Source of the DNA: Clonostachys chloroleuca
Lineage: Eukaryota; Ascomycota; Sordariomycetes; Hypocreales; Bionectriaceae
Assembly: GCA_037952775.1 (NCBI GenBank)
Contig: JBANAY010000003.1
Location: forward strand, 14,570,001 to 14,634,000
DNA: 64,000 bases
Direction: 5' to 3'
The position numbers and the translations under genes were made by a program. The notes beneath the pieces are model-generated. The model was not told the origin of the DNA. It searched no databases and worked only from the letters and a program-made list of their open reading frames with translations. Within the stretch, counting starts at the first letter, position 1, and every line of letters starts with the position of its first letter. Below are positions 41,014 through 53,880 of the stretch, in pieces.

Positions 41014-44000
41014 AAGTATCCTTCCTGACCCGCTCAGCCCTGTAGTATATTACTGATATACTCTGCTGCTACTGCTATCTAAATATCCCTCGCGTACTTA
41101 TTATCCCCTCTTCCTCTCTATCACCTGACCCTGGCCCTTTTAATTGCTTAGTACTAGTATATATATTGCATACTGCCTTACCTGCCTTATATAGCCCTGG
41201 CCCTGATCTATCTATTACCTTATCTAGCAGGAGATATCAGCAGCTTAATCCTTATATAAATATAAGTATATATATATCTATACCCTTCTATACTACTCCT
41301 CCTGACCCTCTACCCTCTATTATTTCTCTCGGGCTAATAAGAATAGCCTAGCTTGCCTACTTATCCCGCCCTGCTCGCCCGCTCTCCTGTATATAGTCCC
41401 GGAGCTATTATAGGAGCCCTATATATAATACTACCTGTATATCCAGTATATTAATCCCCAACCCTAGTATATTTATTACTATAATCAGCCTGCCCTACTT
41501 CTTCTACTGCTGTAGCTTCTCTACTTTTACCTCCTGTATCCTAATCTTACTGTAGAAGATATTATATCCAAGTGCTGCTCTGACCCTCTCTATAGCTATA
41601 ATTATCTATATATAGATAATTATATAATCTGGGTTCGCCTGTACCTCCTACTGTACTACTATCCTCCTAGCCTGGTTAAGCCCGGGTATATCGCTATTAC
41701 CTTCTTTCTTACTACTCCTACTGCCCTGCTATATTTCTAGCTCTACTACTGAGTATATAATATTCTTCTGCTGTATTAGGTCGCAGTATATATACGCCTG
41801 GCGCTTTATAATCTGCACCCTGTAGAAGAATATATTCTCCTCCCTCGGCGGGAGTATTACTATTAGAAATACTAGCTGTGCCCCCTATAACTATAAGACC
41901 CCTCCTAGTACTGCTAACGCTGGCCGGAACTGCCCGGCGCTATCTAGAACTATATAGTATTTATCTATAACTACCCGGTCCAGTAGCTGCTGTATCTGTA
42001 GCTGCCGGATAAAGTCCTGGAACCCCTTCGTAATCGCCGACTCAGGTGTTACGAACACCAGACTGGTGATCCGGCTCGGCCCCTGGCTCTGCTATATATA
42101 CATCGAGATCCCAGCTTCCTCGTACCTCTTGTATATATCCATACATAGTATAACAAGCGGTATAATAACTACTGTTACCCCGTCCGGGGAGCAGTATACT
42201 AGCAGTATAAATATCAAGCTCTTGCCCCTACCTATACCTATAATATATACTACTAGGCTAGCCCCTGCTATAATTATTCAAACTACTTTCTCCTACTGGC
42301 CCCGGAATACTGTATCTAGCCCTAGTATCGCCTGGAGCTGTCTGTATATGGATACCTACTATAGCTAGTAGAAGCGCTAGTACTGACTGTTCTTATACTA
42401 TAGCTCTACTGCCTCCAGTATCTGCTTTACCCCTCCGGCTACTACCTATCTTCTCTTGTATATATCGAACCCTATTAAGCGATACTACTGCTGGCTGGCC
42501 TGCTTGAACCTGATCTACTACTGTACTATCCCGAATATCAGCTGCTAGAGCTCTCGTATATATATTACACCAGTGATATAGCTCCTGTACCCTGCCTGGA
42601 GGTCCAGTATATTGTCTGATATGGCCCTATTAATATTATCCTCCTCCTTATCCTCTAATATTCCAGTATCCTCTTCTATATAGAAAGCCTCGTTTAAATA
42701 GTAGTTAGCAATAGCAATAGCAATATACTGCTAGCTGATAATAGTGAGCTTAGCCTCTATATACTGTTCGCTATACTACTAGAGAATCTATTATATATAA
42801 TCCGATAACTATACTAACTCGGGCTCTGGTACTACCTGTATAGATCTATCTGTATTAGCTGTCTTTATTATCTTATCCGCCCAGAGAAATATACTAGGTC
42901 TACTGCTATAATACCTAATAATACCCTATACCTTCTGCCAGAACAGTAGAACTAACTATATATACTATACTAGCAGAGAACTAACTGTATGTAGTAGATA
43001 GTAATAGATTACCTTGCTATAACTACTGATTCGGATATTCTTATAGTATACTGTTATAAAGAATACTATACCCTGGCTGCAGAAGATATTATAGAGCCCG
43101 CTATTAGCTATATTCTATATCTGTACCCTACTAATCTCTGTTATATACGCTGGTATTAATAGTATATATATTAGTAAGAATATCTGCTCCTGGAACTATA
43201 GTAGTATATTAGTATACTAGTAAATAGTACTCTATTTAAGTAGGTGCTCTTTATTATTAGTACTTATACTGATCTATATCTTCTAGAGTAATATAGACTA
43301 TATAAGCTATTTAAATACTTAGCTATCCCCTGCTTGCAGCTATATATTATACTGGTCCTATAGGAATAAGTACCTAGTTATATTATTCTACTAGTTATCC
43401 TCGATCTGCTTCTACCTGATCTCGGGGAGTCTGTCTACTGTACCTATTAGGTTTAGTATAAGTACCCCGAGCAGCTTCTCTGCCTCTTATATAAGTGTGT
43501 ATAGTATTTCCGCTAGCTGCAGTACCTGGAACCGGATTATCTAGTAGCTTATACAGTTGTCTAACTACTTAATACTACTGCTGCCCGGTATATTATATTG
43601 GATATTTATTCTGTATACTTATACCTTGAATATTTAGTCTAGTAGTATTAGCTTAGCTGTAGGCCCCCTGTGTACCTGTACTATAAACCGTGCTATCTTA
43701 GAGCGCAGTATACAGAATACGCTCTCTGTCTTCTTATATATATTATCTGTATCTAATACCTATAAGTACTAGATTAACTATACCTCCTGCTCGTAGTATA
43801 ACTAGTATAGTATAAGTATCTGTACTACTTTAATAATAGCTGAGTAGATCTATATATAGTTAAATACAGATTCCTACCCTCTATCTTCCCGGATACCTAT
43901 AATAGCTAAGCTGCTTACTAGTATATTTTGGTATATATCTCCCTTTAGTATATAATTAAACCAGCTGATTATTATAGTAAGGTATAGATCCTATTTATTC

Positions 44001-44640
44001 TGACTAGGTTAATTACCCTACTGCCTGGACTCGCTAGATATAGCCTCTATAAATTAATCCTAATAATTACCTTATACTAGTATAAAGATAAAGGGCGGTT
44101 GCTTATTATCAGCTATCTTATCTGTATAATATATAATATACAGTAGCTATTGGAATATACTGCTATACTGCTTCTATATATCCTCCTCTATTCTACTGTT
44201 AAATAGCTGATTTAGCTTCCCTTCTAGGGCAGTTCGGACTACCTTGAATAATACAGCCTTACCTACCTTAGCAGCTATTGCAGTTGTCTATACCTGGTTA
44301 AGTATATACTCTATTACCTTCTATACTGACTATAGTACTATCTCCTCCTTCTGGATATCCTGTCTTATACTGTAGAGCTTAGTAATAGATAGCCCCTGTA
44401 GATATATTATCTAGCTAATAAACTTAAGCTATCTATTAGATTTAAGCTGGTTATCCCTGACTTGAATTATTATCTGTATCTCTTGTACCTCCTTAGCTGC
44501 CTCCTCCTTGAAGAGCTCCTGTACTCTTTCTATAGCTGACTTAGACTATAGATTATTAATAGGACTAGCAGTCTCTCTAGCTATATTAACTCAGAACCAG
44601 CCGCTTTCAGCCCTTCGAGGAAAGAACTGCTAATAATATA
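41014..44640 (-). pseudogene. RecQ-family (telomere-linked type) helicase pseudogene, C-terminus lost in the gap
   Basis: On the minus strand, LQAILGLDTVFRGQ (about 42355-42315) begins a RecQ helicase core. Motif I is VYIIGIGRGKSLIFILLVYC (about 42245-42185; consensus GTGxGKS), then CSPDGVTVVIIPLVIL, SLVFVTPESAITKGFQDFI, motif II VVIDKYYIVLD (about 41970-41945; consensus DECH) and motif III VFLIVILPP (consensus LTATLPP). Upstream, at about 44560-44080, a Lys/Glu-rich region reads SAIERVQELFKEEAAKEVQE and GKAVLFKVVRTALEGKLNQ. Such RecQ-like genes occur in fungal subtelomeres as multicopy TLH-type genes. They would unwind DNA in the nucleus. Stops (TAG for Gln/Trp) and lost catalytic residues show RIP, but the core keeps more CpG than the flanks. 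Confidence 0.85.
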
Positions 44641-45405
44641 TACTGCTTATCTACGGCTGATTGCGAGCCTCTGCTGCTTTCTTCCTGATATTACTACCCT
44701 TCTACCAGCTGCTATTCTAATTATACTCCTTCTATAGATAGGTATATATCCCTCGCTCTATACAGGTAATATACTAATATATCTAGTATTATAGGCTATT
44801 AGTTATAGGCGGAGAGATATATAGTACTAGCTCTATAATATATATTAGTAGTAGATAGCAGTATAGTTCCTCTTGATTCTAAATAAGTCTATTAATAGCT
44901 TATATAGCTATTTTAATTTCCTTTCTCTAGGTTAATATAAATAATAGATATTAAGCTCAGAGGTAAGATTCTACCTCTTTACTAATATAAGTATATTAGT
45001 ACTACTTGTAAATAATAAATAGATATTATATAAGATAGATAAATAGCTCTATTATATTCAGTATAATACTATAGATTATATAGTATTAAGATTAAATATA
45101 TTAATAGAGCAGGTTTTAAAGGCAGTAGATAGTATAGGTGAGGATCTTAATAAGGCCTGGTTTAACTAGGCTTTTAGTTAAGGCCTTACTGAGATATTAG
45201 ATAAATAATATTCCTAGTAGGAATATTAGAAATATTAGTTAAATACTGGGTAAATAGATATTTTTTATAGGGTAATCCAAATTTCTAACTAATAGATTAA
45301 TAGATCCTTAGTAATAGATCCTACCCCCTACCTTTTAGTAGTATGAAAATTCTCCTACTAAATTTCAATAGATCTTACTAGGAACTATTATAGAATTACT
45401 AATAG
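44008..45405. repeat. tandem duplication, unit 1 (1398 bp)
   Basis: Collinear over its full length with 45406-46803 at a constant offset of 1398, so there is no net insertion or deletion. Its left part (to about 44640) is the N-terminal region of the helicase pseudogene (minus strand). The remainder is upstream sequence with AT-rich unknown content. It retains more C and G than unit 2. Confidence 0.92.
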
Positions 45406-46803
45406 GCTAATTACTCTATTATTTATACTTACTAGATATAGCCTTAATAAATTTATTCTAATAATTACTTTATACTATTATAAAGATAAATAATAGTTAT
45501 TTATTATTAGCTATTTTATCTATATAATATATAATATATAGTAGCTATCTAAATATATCTATATACTATTTCTATATATTCTTCTTTATTCTACTATTAA
45601 ATAGCTAATTAGATTTTCCTTCTAGAGTAGTTCAGACTACTTTAAATAATATAATCTTATCTACCTTAGTAGCTATTATAATTACCTATATCTAGTTAAA
45701 TATATACTCTATTACTTTCTATACTAATTATAATACTATTTTCTTATTCTGAATATTCTATTTTATACTATAGAGCTTAGTAATAGAGAGCCTCTATAAA
45801 TATATTATCTAGCTAATAAACTTAAGCTATCTATTAGATTTAAACTAGTTATTCCTAATTTAAATTATTATCTATATCTTATATACCTTCTTAACTACCT
45901 TCTCCTTAAAGAGTTCTTATACTCTTTCTATAGCTAACTTAGACTATAGATAATTAATAGAATTAGTAGTTTCTCTAGCTATATTAACTCTAAACTAGCT
46001 ACTTATAGCTCTTTAAGAAAAGAACTACTAATAATATATACTACTCATCTATAGCTAGTTATAAGCCTCTACTATTTTTTTCTTAATATTATTACCCTTC
46101 TTCTAACTATTATTTTAATTATACTCCTTCTATAGATAAATATATATCCCTTACCTTATATAGATAATATACTAATATATCTAGTATTATAATCTATTAG
46201 TTCTAGGTAGAGAGATATATAGTACTAGCTCTATAATATATTATAATAGTATATAGTTATATAGTTCCTCCTAATTCTATATAAGTCTATTAATAGCTTA
46301 TATAGTTATTTTAATTTCCCTTCTCTAGATTATTATAAATAATAGATATTAATTTTAAAGATAAGATTCTATCTCTTTATTAATATAAATATATTAGTAC
46401 TACTTATAGATAATAAATAGATATTATATAAAATAGATAAATAATTCTATTATATTTAGTATAATATTATAGATTATATAGTATTAAGATTAAATATATT
46501 AATAGAGCAGGTTTTAAAGATAGTAGATAATATAGATAAGAATCTTAATAAAGCCTGGTTTAACTAGGCTTTTAGTTAAGGTTTTATTAAGATACTAGGT
46601 AAATAATATTCCTAGTAGGAATATTAGAAATATTAATTAAATACTAAATAAATAGATATTTTTTATAGAGTAATCTAAATTTCTAACTAATAGATTAATA
46701 GACTCTTAGTAATAGATTCTACTCCCTACCTTTTACTAATATAAAAATTTACTTATTAAATTTTAATAGATTCTACTAGGAACTATTATAGAATTACTAA
46801 TAG
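45406..46803. repeat. tandem duplication, unit 2 (1398 bp), more heavily mutated
   Basis: Direct head-to-tail copy of 44008-45405. Almost every difference is C to T or G to A in unit 2 (for example GGGCGGTTGC in unit 1 against AATAGTTATT here). The right end abuts a fragment of Gypsy gag at 46804. Confidence 0.92.
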
Positions 46804-47024
46804 CCTGTACTTAGATATTAGTATTTATAATAACCTATTATACTATAAGAGCTATTATATTGTCTAATTCCTAGTAAGTATCTACTAGATATATATTAAG
46901 CTAATTAATTTAGTTTTATAAAAGCTATATTTCTATAGTATAATTATTATTATTATTATTACTATTATTATTACTATTATTATTACTATTTTTATCTATA
47001 GTATTATTCTTAATAATTAGAGTA
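46804..47024 (-). mobile_element. Gypsy family G2 gag fragment (left part of copy 3, split by insertion)
   Basis: Reverse complement matches the gag leader at about 62175-62390 (CTATAGATAAAAATAGTAATA, then AGCTTAATATATATCTAGTA). It continues the sequence at 56624-56755 once the 9.6-kb Gypsy element and one copy of GAGTA are removed. Contains a TTA/CTA trinucleotide run near 46945-46993. Confidence 0.8.
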
Positions 47025-47252
47025 TATTATGCTCGAAACTAGCTGTAACCAGCCTAGTGTTATAGATATATTATTTATACTTAGCTACAGGGTAGCCGGG
47101 TTCTGATAGATTATAGTTAAAACCTAGGTTTATAATACCTTTACTTATATATAAGGTAGTATAATTCTTAAGGCTTAGATTCTCTTCTATCTATTAGCTA
47201 TTTCCAGCCCTTTTATAGGGGGCTCTATACAGCCCCTATTTATAGTATAATA
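47025..47252 (-). repeat. 3' LTR of Gypsy G1
   Basis: 228 bp, collinear with 56396-56623. Shared blocks include TTAGCTACAGGGTAGCCGGG and CCCTTTTATAGGGGGCTCT. Confidence 0.92.
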
Positions 47253-47299
47253 AGTACTATAGATAAAAGAAAAAATACTACTACTCTTAGTAGTCTAGC

Positions 47300-49420
47300 T
47301 GTATTTAGCCTACTTTATTAATAAAAGAGAATTAACTAGAGATAAATTAGCTATTATATAGTTACTATATATTATTCTATAAAGAAAATATTCAGTTACT
47401 TTATTCTATCTTTAGTAATTATATACCCTTATCTAATCTTTTTCTATTTATTCTTATATTTATTTTTACTTATACCTAATCCAGTCTATACTTTTTATTA
47501 TAGTAGATACTATTTTCTTCTATTTTTACTCTACCTCTAAGTTCTACCTTTTATTCTATTACTCTATAGATTTCCCTATATCTATTTCCAGCTTATACTT
47601 AGCTAGAGTTCTTAGCTATATAGCTAGCTTTCCTACTACTACTTTAGCTAGTATTTTCTTAGATAGTATTTCAGTAGCTAACTTTACTTTCTTTCTAGTA
47701 GCTAGAGTCTTAGATAGAGTTATATTAACTCTATCTATCTCTAACTCTAACTCTTCCTTATTAAATATCTTATTATTTTCCTCTAGAGCTATATTACTTT
47801 CTTCTAGAGTTATTTTACTTTCCTCTAGTTTATTAAGATAAGTATTAAGTTCTTTAACTATTTTCTTAAAAAGTTTATTAAAGTTCTAGTTAATTATTTT
47901 ATAGTTAGATATCTTTACTTTCTATCTAAAGTCTTTATTAATATATCTTATATATATTTCTTAGATATAGATAGTTTAGATCTTAGCCTTTAGTATTTAG
48001 CTAATAATTATTAGATCTATATAGTCTAAGAATATAAGTTTTACTACTATTTAGCTATTAAAGAAGTATAGATTAATAAACTAAAGAGCTAAAATTTTAA
48101 TTTTTACTAGTAGTTAGTTATTAGAATCTTTAGTACTTTATTTATTTATACTATATTTACTTCTATTATAAATATAAATTTTAATAATAGTATTTACCTA
48201 CTGCTTAATATATTTAATAAAGGTGCTTTTACTAATATAATTCTTTTAGTTAATAGCTAGCTTTAATTCCTTTACTTTAGTAATTTTATTCTAAACCTGT
48301 TTAATTTTATCTTCTACTTTATAAAATTCTTCTGTAAAAGAATAATTAGATTTCTTAGGTTCTTAGATATCCCTAAAGCTAGCTATAATATAGTTAAGTA
48401 CTAAGATATTAAAAAACTCTATACTACTTTTAACTTAATAGTAGTTAAAATATATATTCTAGTAGAGTATTTTATTATCCTAATTATATATAACTATTTA
48501 GCCTATATAATAGCTATAGTTTTCTATAGTTATTAGATACTCCTTACTATTACTCTTATTATCTTTAGCTATAGATATTTTACCTTTATCTAAAGAGTTA
48601 AATTCTATCTCTATATTAGATAAGATTTTAACTATTTTTAACTTTAATATAGTAGGTTTTTCCTTAATAGCTTTCTTAGTAGCTAAATTAAATATTTTAA
48701 AGCAGGATTTCTTATTTATTATAGCTAGAATATCTTTATCCTTATTATTATATTCTACTATACCCTAATTATCTATTTCTTTAAAAGGGTTTTCTTTTTC
48801 TTTAGAGAGTATAAGTTTTACCTTCTTAGTAGCTAATAATAGAGTAATTAAAGCTAAAGCTTTCTCTTTAGCCTACTTAGTTAGAGTATAGGGGTTTTCT
48901 TCTATATTCTTATAGATTATAGACCTAGTATTTTTACTAGATATTATAGTTAACTTTCTTCTATATATAGTAGGTTCTAGAATTAGTAATTATTAAAGTT
49001 TAAGGAATAAGTCTTTAACTTACTATAAGATTTTAGTAGATATTATAATATAGTCCTATTATAACTTATTCTTCTTTAGCTATTTAAAGTATTTAGAGAT
49101 AGAGTAAGGGAGATCTTTATAACTAAATTTAACTAGGTTCTTAGTAGCTGCTTTAATAAGTAGTATATACTCTTCTTTAATTCTTTTATTAGATAAGTAT
49201 TTAGTAAGTATTACTATAATTTTCTTAAATTTATACCCTAAATAAAGCTTTTAAGTACCCCTAAAGTTAAATATATAGAGGCTAAGGTTATATATTATAA
49301 ACTCTATAAAAAGGAATCTAGCTAATTTTCTAATTAGAGAGAATATTAGCTTAAAGTCTTTACTTATTAGGATTCTAATCTTAATATAACTAGGTTTAGT
49401 TATTAAGAGTTAAGTAAGGA
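47300..49420 (-). pseudogene. extra coding region downstream of integrase in Gypsy G1 (ORF3)
   Basis: On the minus strand, same sense as pol, long stretches read through with few stops: KIRILISKDFKLIFSLIRKL, LARFLFIEFIIYNLSLYIF and ILLIKAATKNLVKFSYKDLP near 49,350-49,100. Further on, KELNTYLNKLEESKITLEES and NNKIFNKEELELEIDRVNIT near 47,860-47,730 are strongly coiled-coil-like, Glu/Lys-rich. No chromodomain or known retroelement domain is recognised. Many Gypsy elements end shortly after integrase, so about 2 kb of extra coding-like sequence is unusual. It could be an extra ORF or a captured host gene. Confidence 0.5.
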
Positions 49421-50149
49421 GTAAAAAAATAATAAATATACTTTTTATATATAGAGGAGTTATTAGAATTACCTAGACTATTTTATATTTAATATATTAA
49501 GTTTATTATTACTTACTAGCTACTAATAGCTACTACTTTATAGATAGGCTCTCTATATTATTTAGTAATAGACTTTACTTATAGGTAGATCAGGTATTAT
49601 ACTAGTATATAGACTTAGTCTCCTTACTAAAGAATACCTTAGGCTTACTAGTTTTATAATCCTAGAGCAGATCTTAGGTACCTTTAGCTAGATCTCTTTC
49701 CTTAATCTAGGAATTATCTTTATTTCTCTAGCCTTTCTAATAAACTAGATATTTAATTTACTTATAGTAGCCCCTAGCTCTCCTATAGTTAAGTATATAT
49801 TTAACTTTATATATATTATCTACTTCCTTATCTAATTTAACTAGGCTAGATTCTAATAGTTCTCTATTATAGGGATTCTTTTCTTAAGCTAGCTTCTATA
49901 GCTATATAGTTAATACTACTAGATATACCTTATAGTATTCTAATAAGTTTAATTTAACTATCTATAGATAAACTACTTCTAAGATTTTCTATAGATTAGA
50001 TCTAGTTAGAGACTACTTTTTCTTTAGGTTTCTAAGTAATTAATAGCTATTATAAAAGTATAGGTAGATAATATCTTCTTTAGTAATATCTACTAGTATT
50101 CTTAACCTATTATACTTTTCTTTTACTAGTATTACTATTATATCTAGAG

Positions 50150-53100
50150 TAAGTATAGCCTCTTTCTAGTATAACTTCCTAAGTACCTCTAAAGTAATAC
50201 TCTACTCTTTAGAGGGAACTAGATTTATCTAACTTATAAAATTTAAATTAGAGTATAGCTAGAATCCTATAACTAGTTTATTTAGTAATCTCCCTAGTAT
50301 TTTAATCTTTATATTATTTAGCTAGTACTATAAAGCTAGAAATAAATCTATCTATTTAATATTAGGTTCTTCTAGTATATAGTACTATATTACTATCTTA
50401 ACTATTTAGTTTTTCCTTTTAGAGATTCTATCTATTTATAAATAGTATATAGTTAATATTAGTAACTTTATTCTAATAAGATAAAATACCTCTCTCTATA
50501 TTTTAAATATAAACTTTAGGTCCCTATTACTAAGAATATATTTAGGAATACCCTAATCTATAAGAAGGAGTTCCCTAATTAGAACTATTATCTATTTAGT
50601 AGCTATATATAATATATAGCCTATAAGTAGTATTATTTTTTTTAAAAATATATTATTTATAGAACCTAATATATTTAATTTTAGGAATCTATCTATAGCC
50701 TAGTATATTCCTACTAAAGGAATTTCAGGCAGATTAGTAATAAAGTCTAATATAATAGTATAGAATAACTATAGGTAGACCTAGCTTAGTTTTAATTCCC
50801 TAATAGGTATACTTCTAGTAATCCCTGCCTTATAATAAGTTAGGCAGTAGTTTATATACTATTAGACCCTTCTTATAAATAATTAAATTTAATATCCTTT
50901 AAGCTTAGTAATTATATACTTTATACTAAAGTAGTACTTATTATTATATATACTCTATATTAATATTACTATATAATCTTTAGATATATATAATTAGATC
51001 TAGTTATTACCTACTAAATAAAATAAAAGACTGTTCTTATTTAGGTAAAATTACTTTAGTAGGAACTTTAGTATAAACTTTAATCCCTTAGCTTTTACTA
51101 ATTTTCTATCTGTTTTACCTAATTTTAATTCTTTAATAAGGTTTAGATACTATATAATTCTTAAGAATTTTAGATCTATCTAATAACTATATATAATTTA
51201 ATATATAAAGACTAAGTCTATTACTATTTTAATATTTATAGCTATATAGTTAAATATATAGTCTATTCTTCTAACTTTAGATTCTATTAGACTATAGCTT
51301 TCTTCTATTATATTATACCCTAGCTTATTATATCTACTTTCTACTACTACTATTTCCCTTAGATTAGTAATTAGTAGTTTTAATAAAGTATCTAGTACTA
51401 TATTAAGTTTGCTCTTAATATAGAAGATATTTAGTCTGAATTAAAAGAGCTAGTTTATAATCCCTACTAGCTTTAGATTAGTTTTATTCAGATCTAAAGT
51501 CTTTAGTAATATATATATTATAATACCCCTTATTACTATATAATTAGTAATAATATTTACTATATAATAGTTAGACTATATTATATACCTTAGCTTTTAT
51601 AGGGCCTAAGCTATAGCTATAATCTCTACCTCTATTAATCTATATACTCTTTTAGTAGCTAAGGCTATCTAAGATATAAATAAGATCAGTTATAACCTAG
51701 AAGATAGTATATCCTTACTAGGAATACTGGATCTATTCCAGCTATAATCTAATTAGAATATATATATACTAAATCTATTTTTATATATATCTATCTTAAT
51801 AAAAAGGTACTTATTTAGATTTAAATACTATAGGAAAAATTACTTTAATAAAGCCTGCTAGAGGTATCTAAAGGAGTCTAGTTCTTCCTTAGTAGGTTTA
51901 AACTTAAGTTTCTTTACTCTTACCTTCCTTACTACCTTATTTATATTATCTAAAGTAATCTTATTATCTTTTACTATCTTTTATAATATAGTTTTTCTAG
52001 CTTAGAGCAGCTTTACTACTATATTATACTATAGGACTCTATTATAAAGCTAACTAGCTATATCTAGATAGGTTTCTAAAGCTAAAAGATTATTTAGGAA
52101 TTCTAATTTAGTAAATATAGTTAATTTTTTATTAGTTTTACTTATACTATTACTATTTATAATATAATCTAATAGCTTAATACTTAGATATATAATAAAT
52201 AACTTTTTAGCTAAGATATAGATATAGTTTTCTTCTAGGATCTAGAGTACCTCCTCTATATACTAGAGATACTCTTCCGCTAAATCTGAGAATACTATAA
52301 TATTATTAATATAGGCTCGAGCGAAATATCTATATTTCTATAGTATTCTGTTTATAAACCTTTAGCTAAAACTCAGGGAGTTCTAAAAACCTATTAAGGC
52401 TATATTTAATATCTCTAGGCCTCTCTTAGAGATAACTACTATATAGTTATAATACTCTGAGAAAATAGATAGCTAGAAAAAGAACTTAGCTATATTAAAT
52501 ATACTGAAGAATTTCTTCCCTTTTATATTTAATAATATATTAGTTTAATCCAGTAATAGATATATATCTAGTATAACTTTACTATTAAGTAGCTATAAAT
52601 TAATTACTACTTAGCTCTTTCTTTTACCTTTAACTATATACTATACTATAAATACAGGGTATATAATTTAGACTAGTTAGTCTATTAGACTTATTTTCCT
52701 TTCTATTACTAGCTTATTATATATTTTATCTAGGAACTAGTAATTATTATAGCCTAATAAGTAGGATCAGACTATCTTCCTTTAGTCCTACTATTTATCT
52801 ATAAGATCTACTCTTATTTTTATCTCTTTAGATATTAGGATTATACCTCTGTTATAGTAGATATTAAATCTATTTAATAGCTTAATAAAAGACTTAGCTA
52901 GCTTTTTATTAAGGTTAGCTATATATATTCTGTATTTATTCTTTCTTATTAGAATATCTAATATCCTTAATATCCTATAGTTAGGCAGATTATTATTAAT
53001 ACTAGGAATTTCCAGTTCCCTGCTTTTCTTAGTTTATTCTCTATTTTTCTCTATAAAGTTAAAGTACTTATCTATACTATTAAAGCTAGTACTAGATAGA

Positions 53101-53880
53101 ATAATCTAGCTAGCTTCTTCTGGAGTTAGGAATATTACTTACTTATTATCTATATATTCCTTAATCTTACCTATAGTTTAATTCTTTATAAGGATTATAG
53201 GCCTTTTAGTATTATTACTAAATATAACTAGCTATAAGCTATTTATATCTATAGTTATATTAAGTACAGACTTATAATTAGAAATAAAATAGTAAGCTTT
53301 TCCTTTATTTTCTATTAGTAGTAAGCTCTATTTTACTATAATTAGTACTTTCTTATCTAGTTATAGCTTAGTATTCTATTATATCTGAATATTATAGAGT
53401 ACCTTCTTTATTCTTAGTTAAAATATACTCCCTTAAGTTTTTATATTATATACTAATCTGAAGATTATACTTAGATTAATAAAGTCTACTTTTATACTAT
53501 AATTATATAGGAAGTATATTTCTAATAGTAACTTTAGATCTAGTTCTAATATAATATTAATAGTAACTATAAAGTAGATATATACTTCTACTCTTACTAT
53601 AATTCCAGATATATAAAAGTTAAATATTACTACTTTTAAGATAGAAAAGTTTAAGTTAACTCTAGTTATCTATTTTAAAGATTAGCTATAATAGTATATA
53701 TTCCTACTGTACTTCTTAAGCTATTCTTTATCTATAAGAATAATTAAGGTACTAGTATTAATATATACCTTATAAGAGTTACCTTTATTATTAAACTTTA
53801 ATAGGATCTTAAGATATATATATACTCTTTTCTCTAACTCTTTAGATATATCTAAATATAAACTAGCCTTAATTATTTAC
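50150..53880 (-). pseudogene. Gypsy G1 pol (protease, reverse transcriptase, RNase H, integrase) pseudogene
   Basis: Protease-like region near 53,830-53,450 reads VVIFNFYISGIIVRVEVYIY and LELDLKLLLEIYFLYNYSIK, the part where relatives have LLGxDFLxxxxIxxDF. Reverse transcriptase: ILxKYRYFARAYINNIIVFS near 52,345-52,285, where the YxDD aspartates have become Asn-Asn, then YIYILAKKLFIIYLSIKLLD and KLEFLNNLLALETYLDIAS (the LGLT...FPxxxKALExYLG region) to 52,060. Integrase pieces near 50,600-50,500 fit IPKYILSxRDLKF. Stops are TAA/TAG at former Gln/Trp codons. Upstream gag (to about 56,300) is present by position but too mutated for me to follow in detail. Confidence 0.82.

Noticed and set aside
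41166..42368. Plus-strand open frames of 61 and 100 codons right of the gap
   Set aside because: They are antisense to the RecQ-type helicase pseudogene and have no domain.
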